Source: JACQAI01 sp035507915 (lineage in GTDB: Bacteria; Pseudomonadota; Alphaproteobacteria; Elsterales; Elsteraceae). From it: a stretch of 20,846 nt of DNA. The notes beneath the pieces are model-generated. The model was not told where the DNA came from. It worked only from the letters and a program-made list of their open reading frames with translations, and ran no database searches. The stretch is from positions 1-20,846 of the forward strand of contig DATJNS010000257.1 in NCBI GenBank assembly GCA_035507915.1. Reading direction: 5' to 3'. Positions 7,281 to 15,409 of this stretch are shown here, one piece after another. The position numbers and the translations under genes are program-made. Position 1 is the stretch's first letter; each line of letters starts with the position of its first letter.

Positions 7281-9359
7281 TTGAAGCTGATCGGGGTCGA
7301 TGTCGGCGGCACGTTCACGGACCTCGTGCTGTGCGACACCGAAGCGGGCCGCACCGAGATCCACAAGGTGCCGACGACGCCCGACGACCCGTCGCGCGGC
7401 GTGATCGCCGGCGTGCGCGAGCTGTGCCGGCGCGCCGATCTCGACACGCGCGCGGTCGATCACCTGTTCCACGGCACGACGATCGCGACCAACGCCGTGC
7501 TCGAGCACGACGGCGCCGAGACCGGCATGGTGACGACCCGCGGCTATCGCGACATCCTGCATATCGGCCGGCACCAGCGCCCGCAGCACTACTCGATCAT
7601 GCAGGAGATCCCCTGGCAGGACCGGCCGCTGGTCAAGCGCCGCCACCGCCTGACCGTGCGCGAGCGCCTGGCGCCGCCCAAGGGCGCCGAATTGGTGCCG
7701 CTCGACGAGGACGACGTGCGCGCCGCCGCGCGCCAGTTGAAGGCCGCCGGCGTCCAGGCGATCGCCGTGTGCTTCCTGTTCGCCTATCTCGATCCGCGCC
7801 ACGAGGCGCGCGCCAAGGCGATCATCGAGGAGGAATATCCCGGCTGCTTCGTCACCACCTCGTCGTCGGTGTCGCCGCAGTTCCGCGAGTTCGAGCGCTT
7901 CACGACGACGGCGATGAACGCCTTCATCGGGCCCAAGGTGCGCGACTACGTGCAGCGCCTGTCGCGCGAGATGGGCGGCGCCGGCCTCGCGGCCGAGCTG
8001 CACGTGATGAGCTCGAACGGCGGCGTCGCGACCGCCGCGATGGTCGCCGAGAAGCCGGTGATGACCTTGTTGTCGGGGCCGGCGGCCGGCGTCCTCGGCG
8101 GCGCGTGGACCGGCGGGCTGTCGGGTCGCCAGCGCCTGATCACCTTCGACGTCGGCGGCACCTCGGCTGACATCGGCATCGTGGTCGACGGCCGCTTCGC
8201 CGAGGCGACCGCGCGCGACACCTGGCTCGGCGGCTACCCGCTGCTGGTGCCGATGATCGACATCCACACGATCGGCGCGGGCGGCGGCTCGATCGCCTAT
8301 GTCGATCCGGGCGGCGCGTTCCGGGTCGGCCCGCGCAGCGCCGGCGCGGTGCCGGGCCCGGCCGCCTATGGCCGCGGCGGCACGCTTCCGACCGTGACGG
8401 ACGCCAACCTGGTGCTCGGCCGGCTCGACAAGGATCACTTCCTCGGCGGCGCCATGACGCTCGACGAGCGCGCGGCGCGCGGCGTGATCGACGGCCTCGC
8501 GACGGCGCTCGGGCTCGAGGCGCGCGAGGCGGCCGAGGGCGTGCTCACCATCCTGAACGCCAACATGGCGAACGCGATCCGCTCGCGCACCGTGCAGAAG
8601 GGCCTCGACCCGCGCGACTTCTCGCTGGTCGCGTTCGGCGGCGCCGGGCCGTTGCACGGCGCCGAGGTCGCGGCGCTGCTCGGCATCCCGGAGGTACTCG
8701 TGCCGCCCTACCCCGGCATCACCTCGGCGATCGGGCTGTTGACCACCGATCTCAAATACGACGCGGTGCGCACCGCCTTCCAGGTCAGCGAGGCGCTCGA
8801 CATCGCGCGCCTCAACGCCGACCTCGACGCGATGGCGGCGGAGCTGGTCGCGCAGTTCGTCGCCGACGGGCTCGGGCGCGACCAGCTCGCCTTCGAGCGC
8901 GCCGCCGACCTGCGCTATGTCGGTCAGGGCTACGAGCTGCGCGTGACCCTGCCCGAGGCTGCGCTGACCCAAGCCACGCTCGATGCGGCGTTCGAGCGCT
9001 TCCATCGCCAGCACGAGACCGAGTACGGCCACGCCTTCCGGAAGAGCGCGATCGAGATCGTGAACCTGCGCGTGGTCGGCGTCGGCCGCATGCCCAAGAT
9101 CACGCCGACCGCGCCGGCCGCGGGCGGCTCGCTCGATACGGCGCGCGTCAAGACCGGGCGCTGCCTGTTCCGCGTCGACGGCGCGCTGCGCGAGCACGAG
9201 GCGAGTTTCTATCGGCGCGACCGCCTGCCGATCGATCTGCCGTTCGTGGGCCCGGCGCTGGTGGTGCAGCGCGACTCCACGACCGTGATCCCGCCCGGCT
9301 GGCGCGCCCTCGCCGATGCGGCCGGCAACCTGATCCTGTCGGTGGGAGCGTCCGCGTGA
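7281..9359 (+). CDS. hyuA: Hydantoinase/oxoprolinase subunit A (HyuA family)
   Basis: The ATP-binding subunit (692 residues) of a HyuAB-type ATP-dependent amidohydrolase or carboxylase; relatives include N-methylhydantoinase, 5-oxoprolinase, caprolactamase and acetone/acetophenone carboxylases. Motifs from the TTG start: GVDVGGTFTD (5-14, first phosphate loop), HGTTIATNAVLEHDGAETG (64-82), SSNGGVAT (244-251), LLSGPAAGVLGG (263-274), DVGGTSADIG (290-299, second phosphate loop), then GAGGGSIAYVDPGGAFRVGP and FGGAGPLH. Length and motif order are complete. The start is TTG 7281, set by the AAGGAGA just upstream. It is followed 46 bases later by hyuB. The upstream racemase-fold gene and the downstream importer point to a ring-opening amidohydrolase rather than a ketone carboxylase (inference, no third carboxylase subunit seen). 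Substrate unknown. Confidence 0.92.
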   Translation: MKLIGVDVGGTFTDLVLCDTEAGRTEIHKVPTTPDDPSRGVIAGVRELCRRADLDTRAVDHLFHGTTIATNAVLEHDGAETGMVTTRGYRDILHIGRHQRPQHYSIMQEIPWQDRPLVKRRHRLTVRERLAPPKGAELVPLDEDDVRAAARQLKAAGVQAIAVCFLFAYLDPRHEARAKAIIEEEYPGCFVTTSSSVSPQFREFERFTTTAMNAFIGPKVRDYVQRLSREMGGAGLAAELHVMSSNGGVATAAMVAEKPVMTLLSGPAAGVLGGAWTGGLSGRQRLITFDVGGTSADIGIVVDGRFAEATARDTWLGGYPLLVPMIDIHTIGAGGGSIAYVDPGGAFRVGPRSAGAVPGPAAYGRGGTLPTVTDANLVLGRLDKDHFLGGAMTLDERAARGVIDGLATALGLEAREAAEGVLTILNANMANAIRSRTVQKGLDPRDFSLVAFGGAGPLHGAEVAALLGIPEVLVPPYPGITSAIGLLTTDLKYDAVRTAFQVSEALDIARLNADLDAMAAELVAQFVADGLGRDQLAFERAADLRYVGQGYELRVTLPEAALTQATLDAAFERFHRQHETEYGHAFRKSAIEIVNLRVVGVGRMPKITPTAPAAGGSLDTARVKTGRCLFRVDGALREHEASFYRRDRLPIDLPFVGPALVVQRDSTTVIPPGWRALADAAGNLILSVGASA

Positions 9360-9404
9360 CACCCATACCCCCCTCCCCAACCCTCCCCCTCAAGGTGGGC
9401 GCTC
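9360..9404. repeat. Remnant of the C-tract foldback repeat in front of hyuB
   Basis: The whole hyuA-hyuB gap is C-rich: ACCCATACCCCCC, then CCAACCCTCCCCCTCAAGG. It matches the left arm at 7113-7140 but breaks off where the G-rich half should continue (AAGGTGGGCG in place of AAGGGGGGAGGG). AAGGTGG now sits about eight bases before the hyuB ATG and is its only visible ribosome-binding sequence. Confidence 0.65.
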
Positions 9405-9405
9405 C

Positions 9406-11169
9406 ATGACCATGCGGAACGCGACGATCGACCCGGTGACGGCGAGCGTGATCCAGGGCGCGCTCGAGAACATCGCGGTCGAGATGGGCCACAAGCTGAT
9501 GCGCATGTCCTACTCGTCGATCATCCGCGAGTCGGAGGATTTCGGCGCGGCGCTGATCGACCCGCAGGGCCAGGGTCTCGCCGAGTCGGCGCAGTCGACG
9601 CCGCTGCAGTCGGGCCCGATCCCCGGCTACGTGCGCGGCGTGCTGCGCGCGCTCGAGAAACGCGGCGACATCGTGCGGCCGGGCGACGTCATCATGCACA
9701 ACGACCCCTACGGCGGCTCGAGCCACGGGCCGGACGTCGCGTTCCTGATCCCGGTGTTTCACAAGGACCGCCTGATCGGCTTCGCGGCGACCACCGCGCA
9801 TCATCTCGACATCGGCGCGCTGAGCCCGGGCAGCTGCGGCATCGTCGACGCCATGGACGCCTACGCCGAGGGCCTGCAGTTCAAGGCCATCAAGGTCTAC
9901 GACCAGGGCAAGCGCAACGATCCGGTGTGGCAGATCCTGGCCGACAACATCCGCGCGTCGGATCTGGTGGTCGGCGACATGGAGGCGCAGATTGCCGCCG
10001 GGCGCATCGGCGCCGAGCGCTTCCTCGAGCTGGTCGAGCGCTACGGCATCGAGACCGTCGAGGCGGCGTGCGCGCACGCCATGGACTACGCCGAGCGGTT
10101 GATGCGCCAGGCGATCGCCCGCGTGCCCGACGGCGTCTATCGCGCGCAGACCTTCATCGACGGCTATCTCGACAGCGCCGATCCCGCGTCGAAGGAGCTG
10201 CCGCTGGTCGTCACCCTGACGGTCGCGGGCGACGCGATCACGGTCGACCTGACCGGCACGGCGCCGCAGGTGCCCGACAAGCCGATCAACATGCCGCTCG
10301 AAGGCACGGTCGACGTCGCCGTGTGGCTGACCATCCGCTCCGTGCTGCTCGACACCGCGGTGCACGGCCACATCCCGGTCAATGCCGGGCTGGTGCGGCC
10401 GATCACGATCGTCGCGCCGCGCGGCACGCTCGCCAATCCGACCTTCCCGGCGCCGACCATCGCGCGCTTCTGCCCGGGCAACCAGCTCGCCGACACGGTC
10501 ATGAAGGCGCTGGCGCAGGCGGTGCCCGAGCAGGTCTCGGCCGGCATCGGCAACCTCAAGGTGATCGCGTTCTCCGGCCTCAAGGGCGAGACCCACTGGG
10601 TCCACATGGAGATCTTCGAGGGCAGCTACGGCGGCCGCCCCGCGCGCGACGGCATGGACGCGGTCGACACGCTCTACGCCAACACGCGCAACAACCCGAT
10701 CGAGGACATCGAGACCCACCTGCCCTTGCGCGTGACGCGCTACGAGCTGCGCGAGGACGTGTGCGGCGCCGGCGCCTCGCGCGGCGGCCTCGGCTCGGTG
10801 CGCGAGTTCGAGTTCCTGTCCGACGGCGGCGCGTCGGTCGAGGGCGAAGGCCACCGCTTCCGGCCCTGGGGCTTCCGCGGCGGCGCCGACGGCCAGCCGG
10901 CCCGGCTCGCCCTGGTGCGCGCCGACGGCGCCACGAGCGAGCTGCCGTCGAAGGTGCCGCACACCGCGGTGCGCGCGGGCGACCGCTTCGTGTGCGCGGG
11001 CCCGGCCGGCGGCGGCTACGGCGATCCCAAGACGCGCGAGCCGGCGCGCGTGCTGGCCGACGTGCTCGACGGGCTGATCACGCCCGAGAGCGCCCGGCGC
11101 GACTTCGGCGTCGCGGTCGCCGACGGCCGGCTCGACCAAGCGGCCACCGAGGCGCTGCGCGCCAAGTAA
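9406..11169 (+). CDS. hyuB: Hydantoinase/oxoprolinase subunit B (HyuB family)
   Basis: The 587-residue partner of HyuA in a HyuAB-type ATP-dependent enzyme. Family motifs are complete: SSIIRESEDFGAALID (37-52), HNDPYGGSSHGPDVAFLIPVF (98-118), ATTAHHLDIGALSPGSCGIV (128-147), CPGNQLADTVMKALAQAVPE in the middle, and CAGPAGGGYGDP near the C-terminus (about 536-547). HNDPYGG and HHLDIG hold the conserved His/Asp residues thought to bind metal and substrate. Start ATG 9406; an in-frame ATG two codons later is also possible. The apparent ribosome site, AAGGTGG, lies in a degraded repeat. A GC-rich hairpin follows the stop. A single complex with HyuA is expected. Family certain, substrate not. Confidence 0.93.
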   Translation: MTMRNATIDPVTASVIQGALENIAVEMGHKLMRMSYSSIIRESEDFGAALIDPQGQGLAESAQSTPLQSGPIPGYVRGVLRALEKRGDIVRPGDVIMHNDPYGGSSHGPDVAFLIPVFHKDRLIGFAATTAHHLDIGALSPGSCGIVDAMDAYAEGLQFKAIKVYDQGKRNDPVWQILADNIRASDLVVGDMEAQIAAGRIGAERFLELVERYGIETVEAACAHAMDYAERLMRQAIARVPDGVYRAQTFIDGYLDSADPASKELPLVVTLTVAGDAITVDLTGTAPQVPDKPINMPLEGTVDVAVWLTIRSVLLDTAVHGHIPVNAGLVRPITIVAPRGTLANPTFPAPTIARFCPGNQLADTVMKALAQAVPEQVSAGIGNLKVIAFSGLKGETHWVHMEIFEGSYGGRPARDGMDAVDTLYANTRNNPIEDIETHLPLRVTRYELREDVCGAGASRGGLGSVREFEFLSDGGASVEGEGHRFRPWGFRGGADGQPARLALVRADGATSELPSKVPHTAVRAGDRFVCAGPAGGGYGDPKTREPARVLADVLDGLITPESARRDFGVAVADGRLDQAATEALRAK

Positions 11170-11334
11170 CGCCGCGCCCTGAGCGCGGGACGCGATTTCT
11201 GCCGCTTTTTTCGGCAAGTCGCACGCTTTGGCGGCGATCGTCCCTGCGCGCCCGCGTCACAGGGCATCGTGCGGGCATGGCATCCGCTTTGCGTTTCGCC
11301 TCGGCATGGATCGGACCCCAGGACCGCCGCGCTG
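11170..11334. other. Longest gap within the plus-strand run, hyuB to importer
   Basis: This 165-base region holds the hairpins just noted and an imperfect inverted repeat, GCCCGC...GCGGGC (about 11250-11276). It is the natural place for an importer promoter, but I see no convincing -35/-10 pair. Confidence 0.4.
11172..11216 (+). terminator. Two small hairpins after hyuB
   Basis: Three bases past the hyuB stop, CCGCGC (11172-11177) pairs with GCGCGG (11183-11188) around five bases. A second stem, TGCCG/CGGCA (11200-11204 and 11212-11216), has a T-rich loop. Neither is followed by a T-tract, so this may be a weak terminator or attenuator separating hyuAB from the importer genes. Confidence 0.3.
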
Positions 11335-12333
11335 ATGGACGGGTCGGTGCGGGCCGCCGCAGGCACCGTGGAGCTCGCCGCGGTGGCCAAGCGCTTCGGC
11401 GCGACCGTCGCGGTCGACGGCATCTCGCTGCGCATCCCGGGCGGCGCCTATTGCTGCCTCCTGGGCCCGTCGGGCTGCGGCAAGACCACGACCTTGCGCA
11501 TGATCGCGGGCCACGAGCAGCCGAGCGACGGCGACATCCTGATCGGGCCCGAGATCGTCACCGACCTGCCGCCGGGCCGGCGCAAGACCGCGATGATGTT
11601 CCAGAGCTACGCGCTGTTCCCGCATTTGACCGCGGTCGACAACGTCGCGTTCAGCCTGAAGCTGCGCGGCGTGCCGAAGGCCGCGCGCCGCGCCAAGGCG
11701 CGCGAGCAGCTCGGCGCCGTCCACATGGCCGACTACGCCGACCGCCTGCCCGCCCAGCTGTCGGGCGGCCAGCAGCAGCGCGTCGCGCTGGCGCGCGCGC
11801 TCATCACCAACCCGAGCGTGCTGCTGCTCGACGAGCCCCTGTCGGCGCTCGACCCGTATTTGCGCGTGCGCATGCGCGAGGAGCTGAAGCGCCTGCAGAT
11901 CGAGCTCGGCATGACGTTCGTCCACGTGACCCATTCCCAGGAGGAGGCGCTGGCGCTCGCCGACCTCGTGGTGGTGATGGACCGCGGCCGGATCGCCCAG
12001 ATGGGCACGCCGCACGAGATCTACAGCCGGCCGCGCACCACCTTCGTCGCGCGCTTCATCGGCGGCCACAACGTGATCGACGGCGTCGCGGTGCGCGCCG
12101 ACAAGGTCGCGCTGACGCGCGGCGGCGCCGAGAAGACGCGCCAGCGCACCAGCGGCCGCGTCCAGGCGGTCGAGTATCAGGGCGCGTTCGTGCGCGTGAC
12201 GCTCGACGTCGGCGCGAGCGAGGCGTTCGTCGCGCAGGTGCCCGACGACGCGTTCTTCCGCGCGCCGCTCGCGCCCGGCGACCTCGCCGCGGCGAGCTGG
12301 TCCGACGCCGACGCCCATCCGGTGAGCGAATGA
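11335..12333 (+). CDS. ABC transporter ATPase, PotA-like (polyamine/opine/iron family)
   Basis: A 332-residue cytoplasmic ATPase that powers the importer encoded by the next three genes. Nucleotide-binding motifs are complete: Walker A GPSGCGKTT (44-52), Q-loop Gln90 in MMFQSYALFPH, signature LSGGQQQR (142-149), Walker B VLLLDEP (162-168), D-loop SALD, H-loop His200 in HVTHSQEEA. A C-terminal TOBE-like regulatory region follows FIGGHNVIDG (241-250). ATG 11335 is preferred because it gives a normal short N-terminus before the first beta-strand; a GTG at 11269 would add 22 unconvincing residues. No strong ribosome site is visible. The subfamily handles spermidine/putrescine, but also opines, thiamine, 2-aminoethylphosphonate and other solutes. 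Confidence 0.92.
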   Translation: MDGSVRAAAGTVELAAVAKRFGATVAVDGISLRIPGGAYCCLLGPSGCGKTTTLRMIAGHEQPSDGDILIGPEIVTDLPPGRRKTAMMFQSYALFPHLTAVDNVAFSLKLRGVPKAARRAKAREQLGAVHMADYADRLPAQLSGGQQQRVALARALITNPSVLLLDEPLSALDPYLRVRMREELKRLQIELGMTFVHVTHSQEEALALADLVVVMDRGRIAQMGTPHEIYSRPRTTFVARFIGGHNVIDGVAVRADKVALTRGGAEKTRQRTSGRVQAVEYQGAFVRVTLDVGASEAFVAQVPDDAFFRAPLAPGDLAAASWSDADAHPVSE

Positions 12334-12347
12334 TCCAGACCCGCAAC

Positions 12348-12357
12348 AGGAGGTGAT
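12348..12357 (+). promoter_or_regulatory. Near-perfect Shine-Dalgarno for the binding-protein gene
   Basis: AGGAGGTGAT matches the 16S anti-SD over ten bases, with seven bases between AGGAGG and ATG 12361. It is by far the best ribosome site in the importer operon, fitting the excess of binding protein that ABC importers need. Confidence 0.8.
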
Positions 12358-12360
12358 CGC

Positions 12361-13656
12361 ATGTCCCGTCGCATCGTCGATATGAAGCCGAGCCGTCGCA
12401 GCGTGCTGAAGGGCGCCGCCGCGCTCGCCGGAACCGCGGTCGGCACCGGCGCCGTCACCGGCTTCCCGACCATCTGGGCGCAGAACATCAAGGACGTGAC
12501 GTTGCGCCAGTTCGGCACCGGCGTGTCGGCCTACAACGACATCGCCGTGCAGGTGAAGAAGGATCTCGGCTTCACGCTCGAGCTGGCGGCGCTCGACAGC
12601 GACGCCGTGGTGCAGCGCGCGGTCACCCAGCCGAAATCCTACGAGATCGTCGACGCCGAGTACTGGATGCTGCCCAAGATCGTGCCGTCGGGAAACCTGC
12701 AGCCGATGGACACCAAGAAAATCAAGCTGTTCGACAAGATCGTGCCGATCTTCACCAAGGGCGAGATGCCGAACGGCAAGAAGGTGGCCCTGCAGGGCAC
12801 GGCGCCGATCAAGGTCAGCTACCTGAACGGCAAGGACGCCAAGACCTTCTCGAAGACGCCGACCCAGTGGTTCACCCTGGTGCCGACGATCTACAACGCC
12901 GACACGCTCGGCATCCGGCCCGACCTGATCCACGAGCCGATCACGCAGTGGAAGCAGCTGCTCGACCCGAAATACAAGGGCAAGGCGTCGATCCTCAACA
13001 TCTCCTCGATCGGCATCATGGACGCCGCCATGGTCTGCGAGTCGCTGGGCGAGGTCAAATACGGCGACAAGGGCAACATGACCAAGGCCGAGCTCGACAA
13101 GACCTTGAAGATCATGACCGAGGCCAAGAAGGCAGGGCAGTTCCGCGCGTTCTGGAAGACCTTCGACGAGTCGGTCAACCTGATGGCGTCGGGCGAGGTG
13201 GTGATCCAGTCGATGTGGTCGCCCGCGGTCGCGGTGGTGCGCTCGAAGGGCATCCCGTGCTCCTACGTGCCGCTCAAGGAAGGCTATCGCGCCTGGGCCG
13301 GCGGGCTCGGCCTGTCGCGCGCGCTCTCCGGCCTGCAGCTCGAGGCGGCCTACGAGTACCTCAACTGGTACCTGTCGGGCTGGACCGGCGCCTTCCTCAA
13401 CCGCCAGGGCTACTACTCGGCGGTGCTCGAGACCGCCAAGCAGAACATGACCGCCGACGAGTGGGGCTTCTGGATGGAGGGCAAGCCCGCCCAGGGCGAC
13501 ATCAAGGACCCGTTCGGCAAGGTCATGGAGAAGGCCGGCGCGACGCGCGACGGCGGCTCGTTCGAGACGCGCATGGGCGCGGTCGCGTGCTGGAACGCCG
13601 TGATGGACCAGAACAAGTACATGGTCCAGAAGTGGAACGAGTTCGTCGCGGCTTGA
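12361..13656 (+). CDS. Periplasmic substrate-binding protein of the importer (PotD/ABC family 1), Tat-exported
   Basis: A 431-residue extracellular solute-binding protein. The N-terminus carries a twin-arginine signal (SRRSVLKG, residues 11-18) followed by a moderately hydrophobic AAALAGTAVGTGAVTG segment and a likely cleavage near IWAQ. The mature part has a PotD-like layout, including YNADTLGIRPDLI, NISSIGIMDAAM, EVVIQSMWSPAVAVVRSKGI and EAAYEYLNWYLSGW. Aromatic-rich stretches (YEYLNWYLSGWTGAFLNRQGYY, part of residues 325-350) could help line the site. It lies 27 bases after the ATPase gene behind a near-perfect ribosome site. Its stop overlaps the TTG proposed to start the first permease. 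Tat export implies folding in the cytoplasm before transport. Ligand unknown; the neighbouring enzymes suggest an amide, ureide or amine (inference). Confidence 0.9.
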   Translation: MSRRIVDMKPSRRSVLKGAAALAGTAVGTGAVTGFPTIWAQNIKDVTLRQFGTGVSAYNDIAVQVKKDLGFTLELAALDSDAVVQRAVTQPKSYEIVDAEYWMLPKIVPSGNLQPMDTKKIKLFDKIVPIFTKGEMPNGKKVALQGTAPIKVSYLNGKDAKTFSKTPTQWFTLVPTIYNADTLGIRPDLIHEPITQWKQLLDPKYKGKASILNISSIGIMDAAMVCESLGEVKYGDKGNMTKAELDKTLKIMTEAKKAGQFRAFWKTFDESVNLMASGEVVIQSMWSPAVAVVRSKGIPCSYVPLKEGYRAWAGGLGLSRALSGLQLEAAYEYLNWYLSGWTGAFLNRQGYYSAVLETAKQNMTADEWGFWMEGKPAQGDIKDPFGKVMEKAGATRDGGSFETRMGAVACWNAVMDQNKYMVQKWNEFVAA

Positions 13657-14564
13657 TCAGGAGTCAGGAGTCGGGAGTCGGGGACCAGGAGTCGACGCGC
13701 CGACGTCCTGACTCCCGCCTCCCGATTTCCGTTCCCTGGCTGCAGGCCCTGCCGCTGGCGGCGGTGGTCGCGATCTTCCTCGTGATCCCGATCCTCACGC
13801 TCGCCGTCGTCAGCTTCTGGGACTACACCGATTACGACCTGATCCCGACCTTCGAGCTGACCAACTACACCGACCTGTTCGGCTCGTGGGTGACCTATGC
13901 GACCTATGCCAGCACCTTGCGCTTCGCGGCGCTGACCTGGCTCTTCACGGTCGTCATCGGCTTCTGGATCGCGTATTTCCTCGCCTTCCACGTGCGCAGC
14001 AAGACCGGCCAGATGGCCTGCTTCCTGGTGTGCACCATCCCGTTCCTGACCTCGAACGTGATCCGCTCGATCTCGTGGATCCCGGTGCTCGGCCGCAACG
14101 GCCTGGTTAACTCGGCCCTGCTCGGCCTCGGCGCGATCGACAAGCCGCTCGAGTTCCTCTTGTTCTCGGACTTCTCGACCGTGCTGTCCTACGTGCATCT
14201 CTACGTGCTCTTCATGGTCGTGCCGATCTTCAACACCATGATGCGGATCGACCGCTCGATCATCGAGGCCGCGGTCGACGCCGGCGCGACCGGCTGGCAG
14301 ATCGTGCGCGACGTCGTGATCCCCCTGTCGAAGCCCGGCATCGCGATCGGCTCGATCTTCGTCGTCACGCTGGTGATGGGCGACTTCTCGACCATCCGGC
14401 TGATGAGCGGCGGCCAGAGCGCCTCGGTCGGCCTACTGATCTCCAACCAGCTCGCCTACCTGCAATATCCGGCGGCCGCCGCCAACGCGATGGTGCTGCT
14501 CGCCGTGGTGCTGTGCGTCGTCGCCGCGATGATGCGCGTCGTCGACATCCGCAAGGAGCTCTAG
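13653..14564 (+). CDS. ABC transporter permease 1 (PotB-like)
   Basis: A 303-residue inner-membrane permease if started at TTG 13653, which overlaps the TGA of the binding-protein gene. About six hydrophobic helices run from residue ~30 (PLAAVVAIFLVIPILTLAVV) to the C-terminus. The cytoplasmic EAA loop that docks the ATPase is EAAVDAGATGWQIVRDVVIP. No ATG, GTG or other TTG exists between 13653 and GTG 13764, which would cut into the first helix. The N-terminal tail (about residues 2-26) is therefore encoded by a GGAGTC-type foldback repeat (13657-13727), an unusual feature; a non-standard start such as ATT 13725 is the other option. The stop precedes permease 2 by four bases. Confidence 0.85.
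   Translation: MIRSQESGVGDQESTRRRPDSRLPISVPWLQALPLAAVVAIFLVIPILTLAVVSFWDYTDYDLIPTFELTNYTDLFGSWVTYATYASTLRFAALTWLFTVVIGFWIAYFLAFHVRSKTGQMACFLVCTIPFLTSNVIRSISWIPVLGRNGLVNSALLGLGAIDKPLEFLLFSDFSTVLSYVHLYVLFMVVPIFNTMMRIDRSIIEAAVDAGATGWQIVRDVVIPLSKPGIAIGSIFVVTLVMGDFSTIRLMSGGQSASVGLLISNQLAYLQYPAAAANAMVLLAVVLCVVAAMMRVVDIRKEL
13657..13727. repeat. GGAGTC-rich foldback repeat at the binding-protein/permease junction
   Basis: Short tandem units (CAGGAGT, CAGGAGTCGGGAGTCGGGGA, CCAGGAGTC) run from 13658 to 13694. The segment 13704-13727 (CGTCCTGACTCCCGCCTCCCGA) is their reverse complement with a few mismatches, so the transcript can fold into a hairpin just after the binding-protein stop. The composition differs from the surrounding coding sequence. 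It looks like a mobile or expanding palindromic element rather than original gene sequence. Confidence 0.7.
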
Positions 14565-14568
14565 CGCC

Positions 14569-15402
14569 ATGCGCGGCCGGCGCAGCGCGGGGTTCTACGT
14601 CGGCGCGGCGTTCTTCGCGCTGTTCGTGCTGTTCCTCTACGGGCCGCTGTCGGCGATCTTCGTGCTGTCGTTCCAGGGCCCGGACGGCGGCCTGACCTTC
14701 CCGATGCGCGGCTGGTCGGTGCACTGGTTCGGCGCGCTGCTGGGGCCCCAGATGGTCGGCGACTTCCAGGGCTCGTTCGTGCGCTCCATCGAGCTCGGCC
14801 TGATCGTGATGGTCGCGACGGTGGCGATCTCGCTCGCCGCCGGCCTGGCCTTCCGCCGGCGCTTCCGCGGCGCGACCGTGCTGTTCTATCTCGTGGTGGC
14901 GAGCCTGATCATTCCCTCGATCCTGGTCAGCCTCGGCATCGGGCTGCTGTTCCGCATCCTCGGGCTCGACACCGCGTGGTGGAGCTCGGGCCTCGGCGCG
15001 CACCTGACCTGGACCCTGCCGTTCGGCCTCCTGATCATGTTCGCGGTGTTCAACCGCTTCGACAAATCCTTCGAGGAGGCGGCGCGCGACCAGGGCGCCA
15101 CCGGCTGGCAGACCTTGCGCCACGTCGTCGTGCCGATCATCGCGCCCAGCCTGGTCGGCGTCGGGCTGCTCGGCTTCACGCTCTCCTACGACGAGTTCGC
15201 GCGCAGCATGCTCGCGGTCGGCGCCGATCTCACCCTGCCGCTCAGCATCTACGGCATGACGACCAACATCACGACGCCGGTGCTCTTCGCTCTCGGCACC
15301 ACGACCACCGCGTTCTCGTTCATCGTCATCGGCCTGTTCCTCGCCACGACGCGCATCCTCCAGCGCCGCACCCAGGCCGCGCAGGCGCGGCGGGCGGGCT
15401 AG
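14569..15402 (+). CDS. ABC transporter permease 2 (PotC-like)
   Basis: A 277-residue inner-membrane permease, partner of permease 1. Six hydrophobic helices are apparent, beginning FYVGAAFFALFVLFLYGPLS. The ATPase-docking EAA loop is EEAARDQGATGWQTLRHVVV, closely parallel to that of permease 1. ATG 14569 lies 12 bases after AAGGAG (14552-14557), which is inside the end of permease 1, so translation is probably coupled. It is the last gene of the plus-strand run. Its stop is seven bases from the stop of the convergent TfoX-like gene, with no terminator hairpin visible between them. Confidence 0.92.
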   Translation: MRGRRSAGFYVGAAFFALFVLFLYGPLSAIFVLSFQGPDGGLTFPMRGWSVHWFGALLGPQMVGDFQGSFVRSIELGLIVMVATVAISLAAGLAFRRRFRGATVLFYLVVASLIIPSILVSLGIGLLFRILGLDTAWWSSGLGAHLTWTLPFGLLIMFAVFNRFDKSFEEAARDQGATGWQTLRHVVVPIIAPSLVGVGLLGFTLSYDEFARSMLAVGADLTLPLSIYGMTTNITTPVLFALGTTTTAFSFIVIGLFLATTRILQRRTQAAQARRAG

Positions 15403-15409
15403 AGCACGA

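Noticed and set aside
7182..11217. Two long minus-strand open frames opposite hyuA and hyuB (about 730 and 690 codons)
   Set aside because: They are shadows of the HyuA and HyuB frames caused by GC bias. Their translations are His/Arg/Ala/Gly-rich with no family motif.
13657..13727. Short tandem GGAGTC units as a possible CRISPR array
   Set aside because: Units are only 7-14 bases, with no spacers of regular length and no cas genes. It is a foldback repeat.
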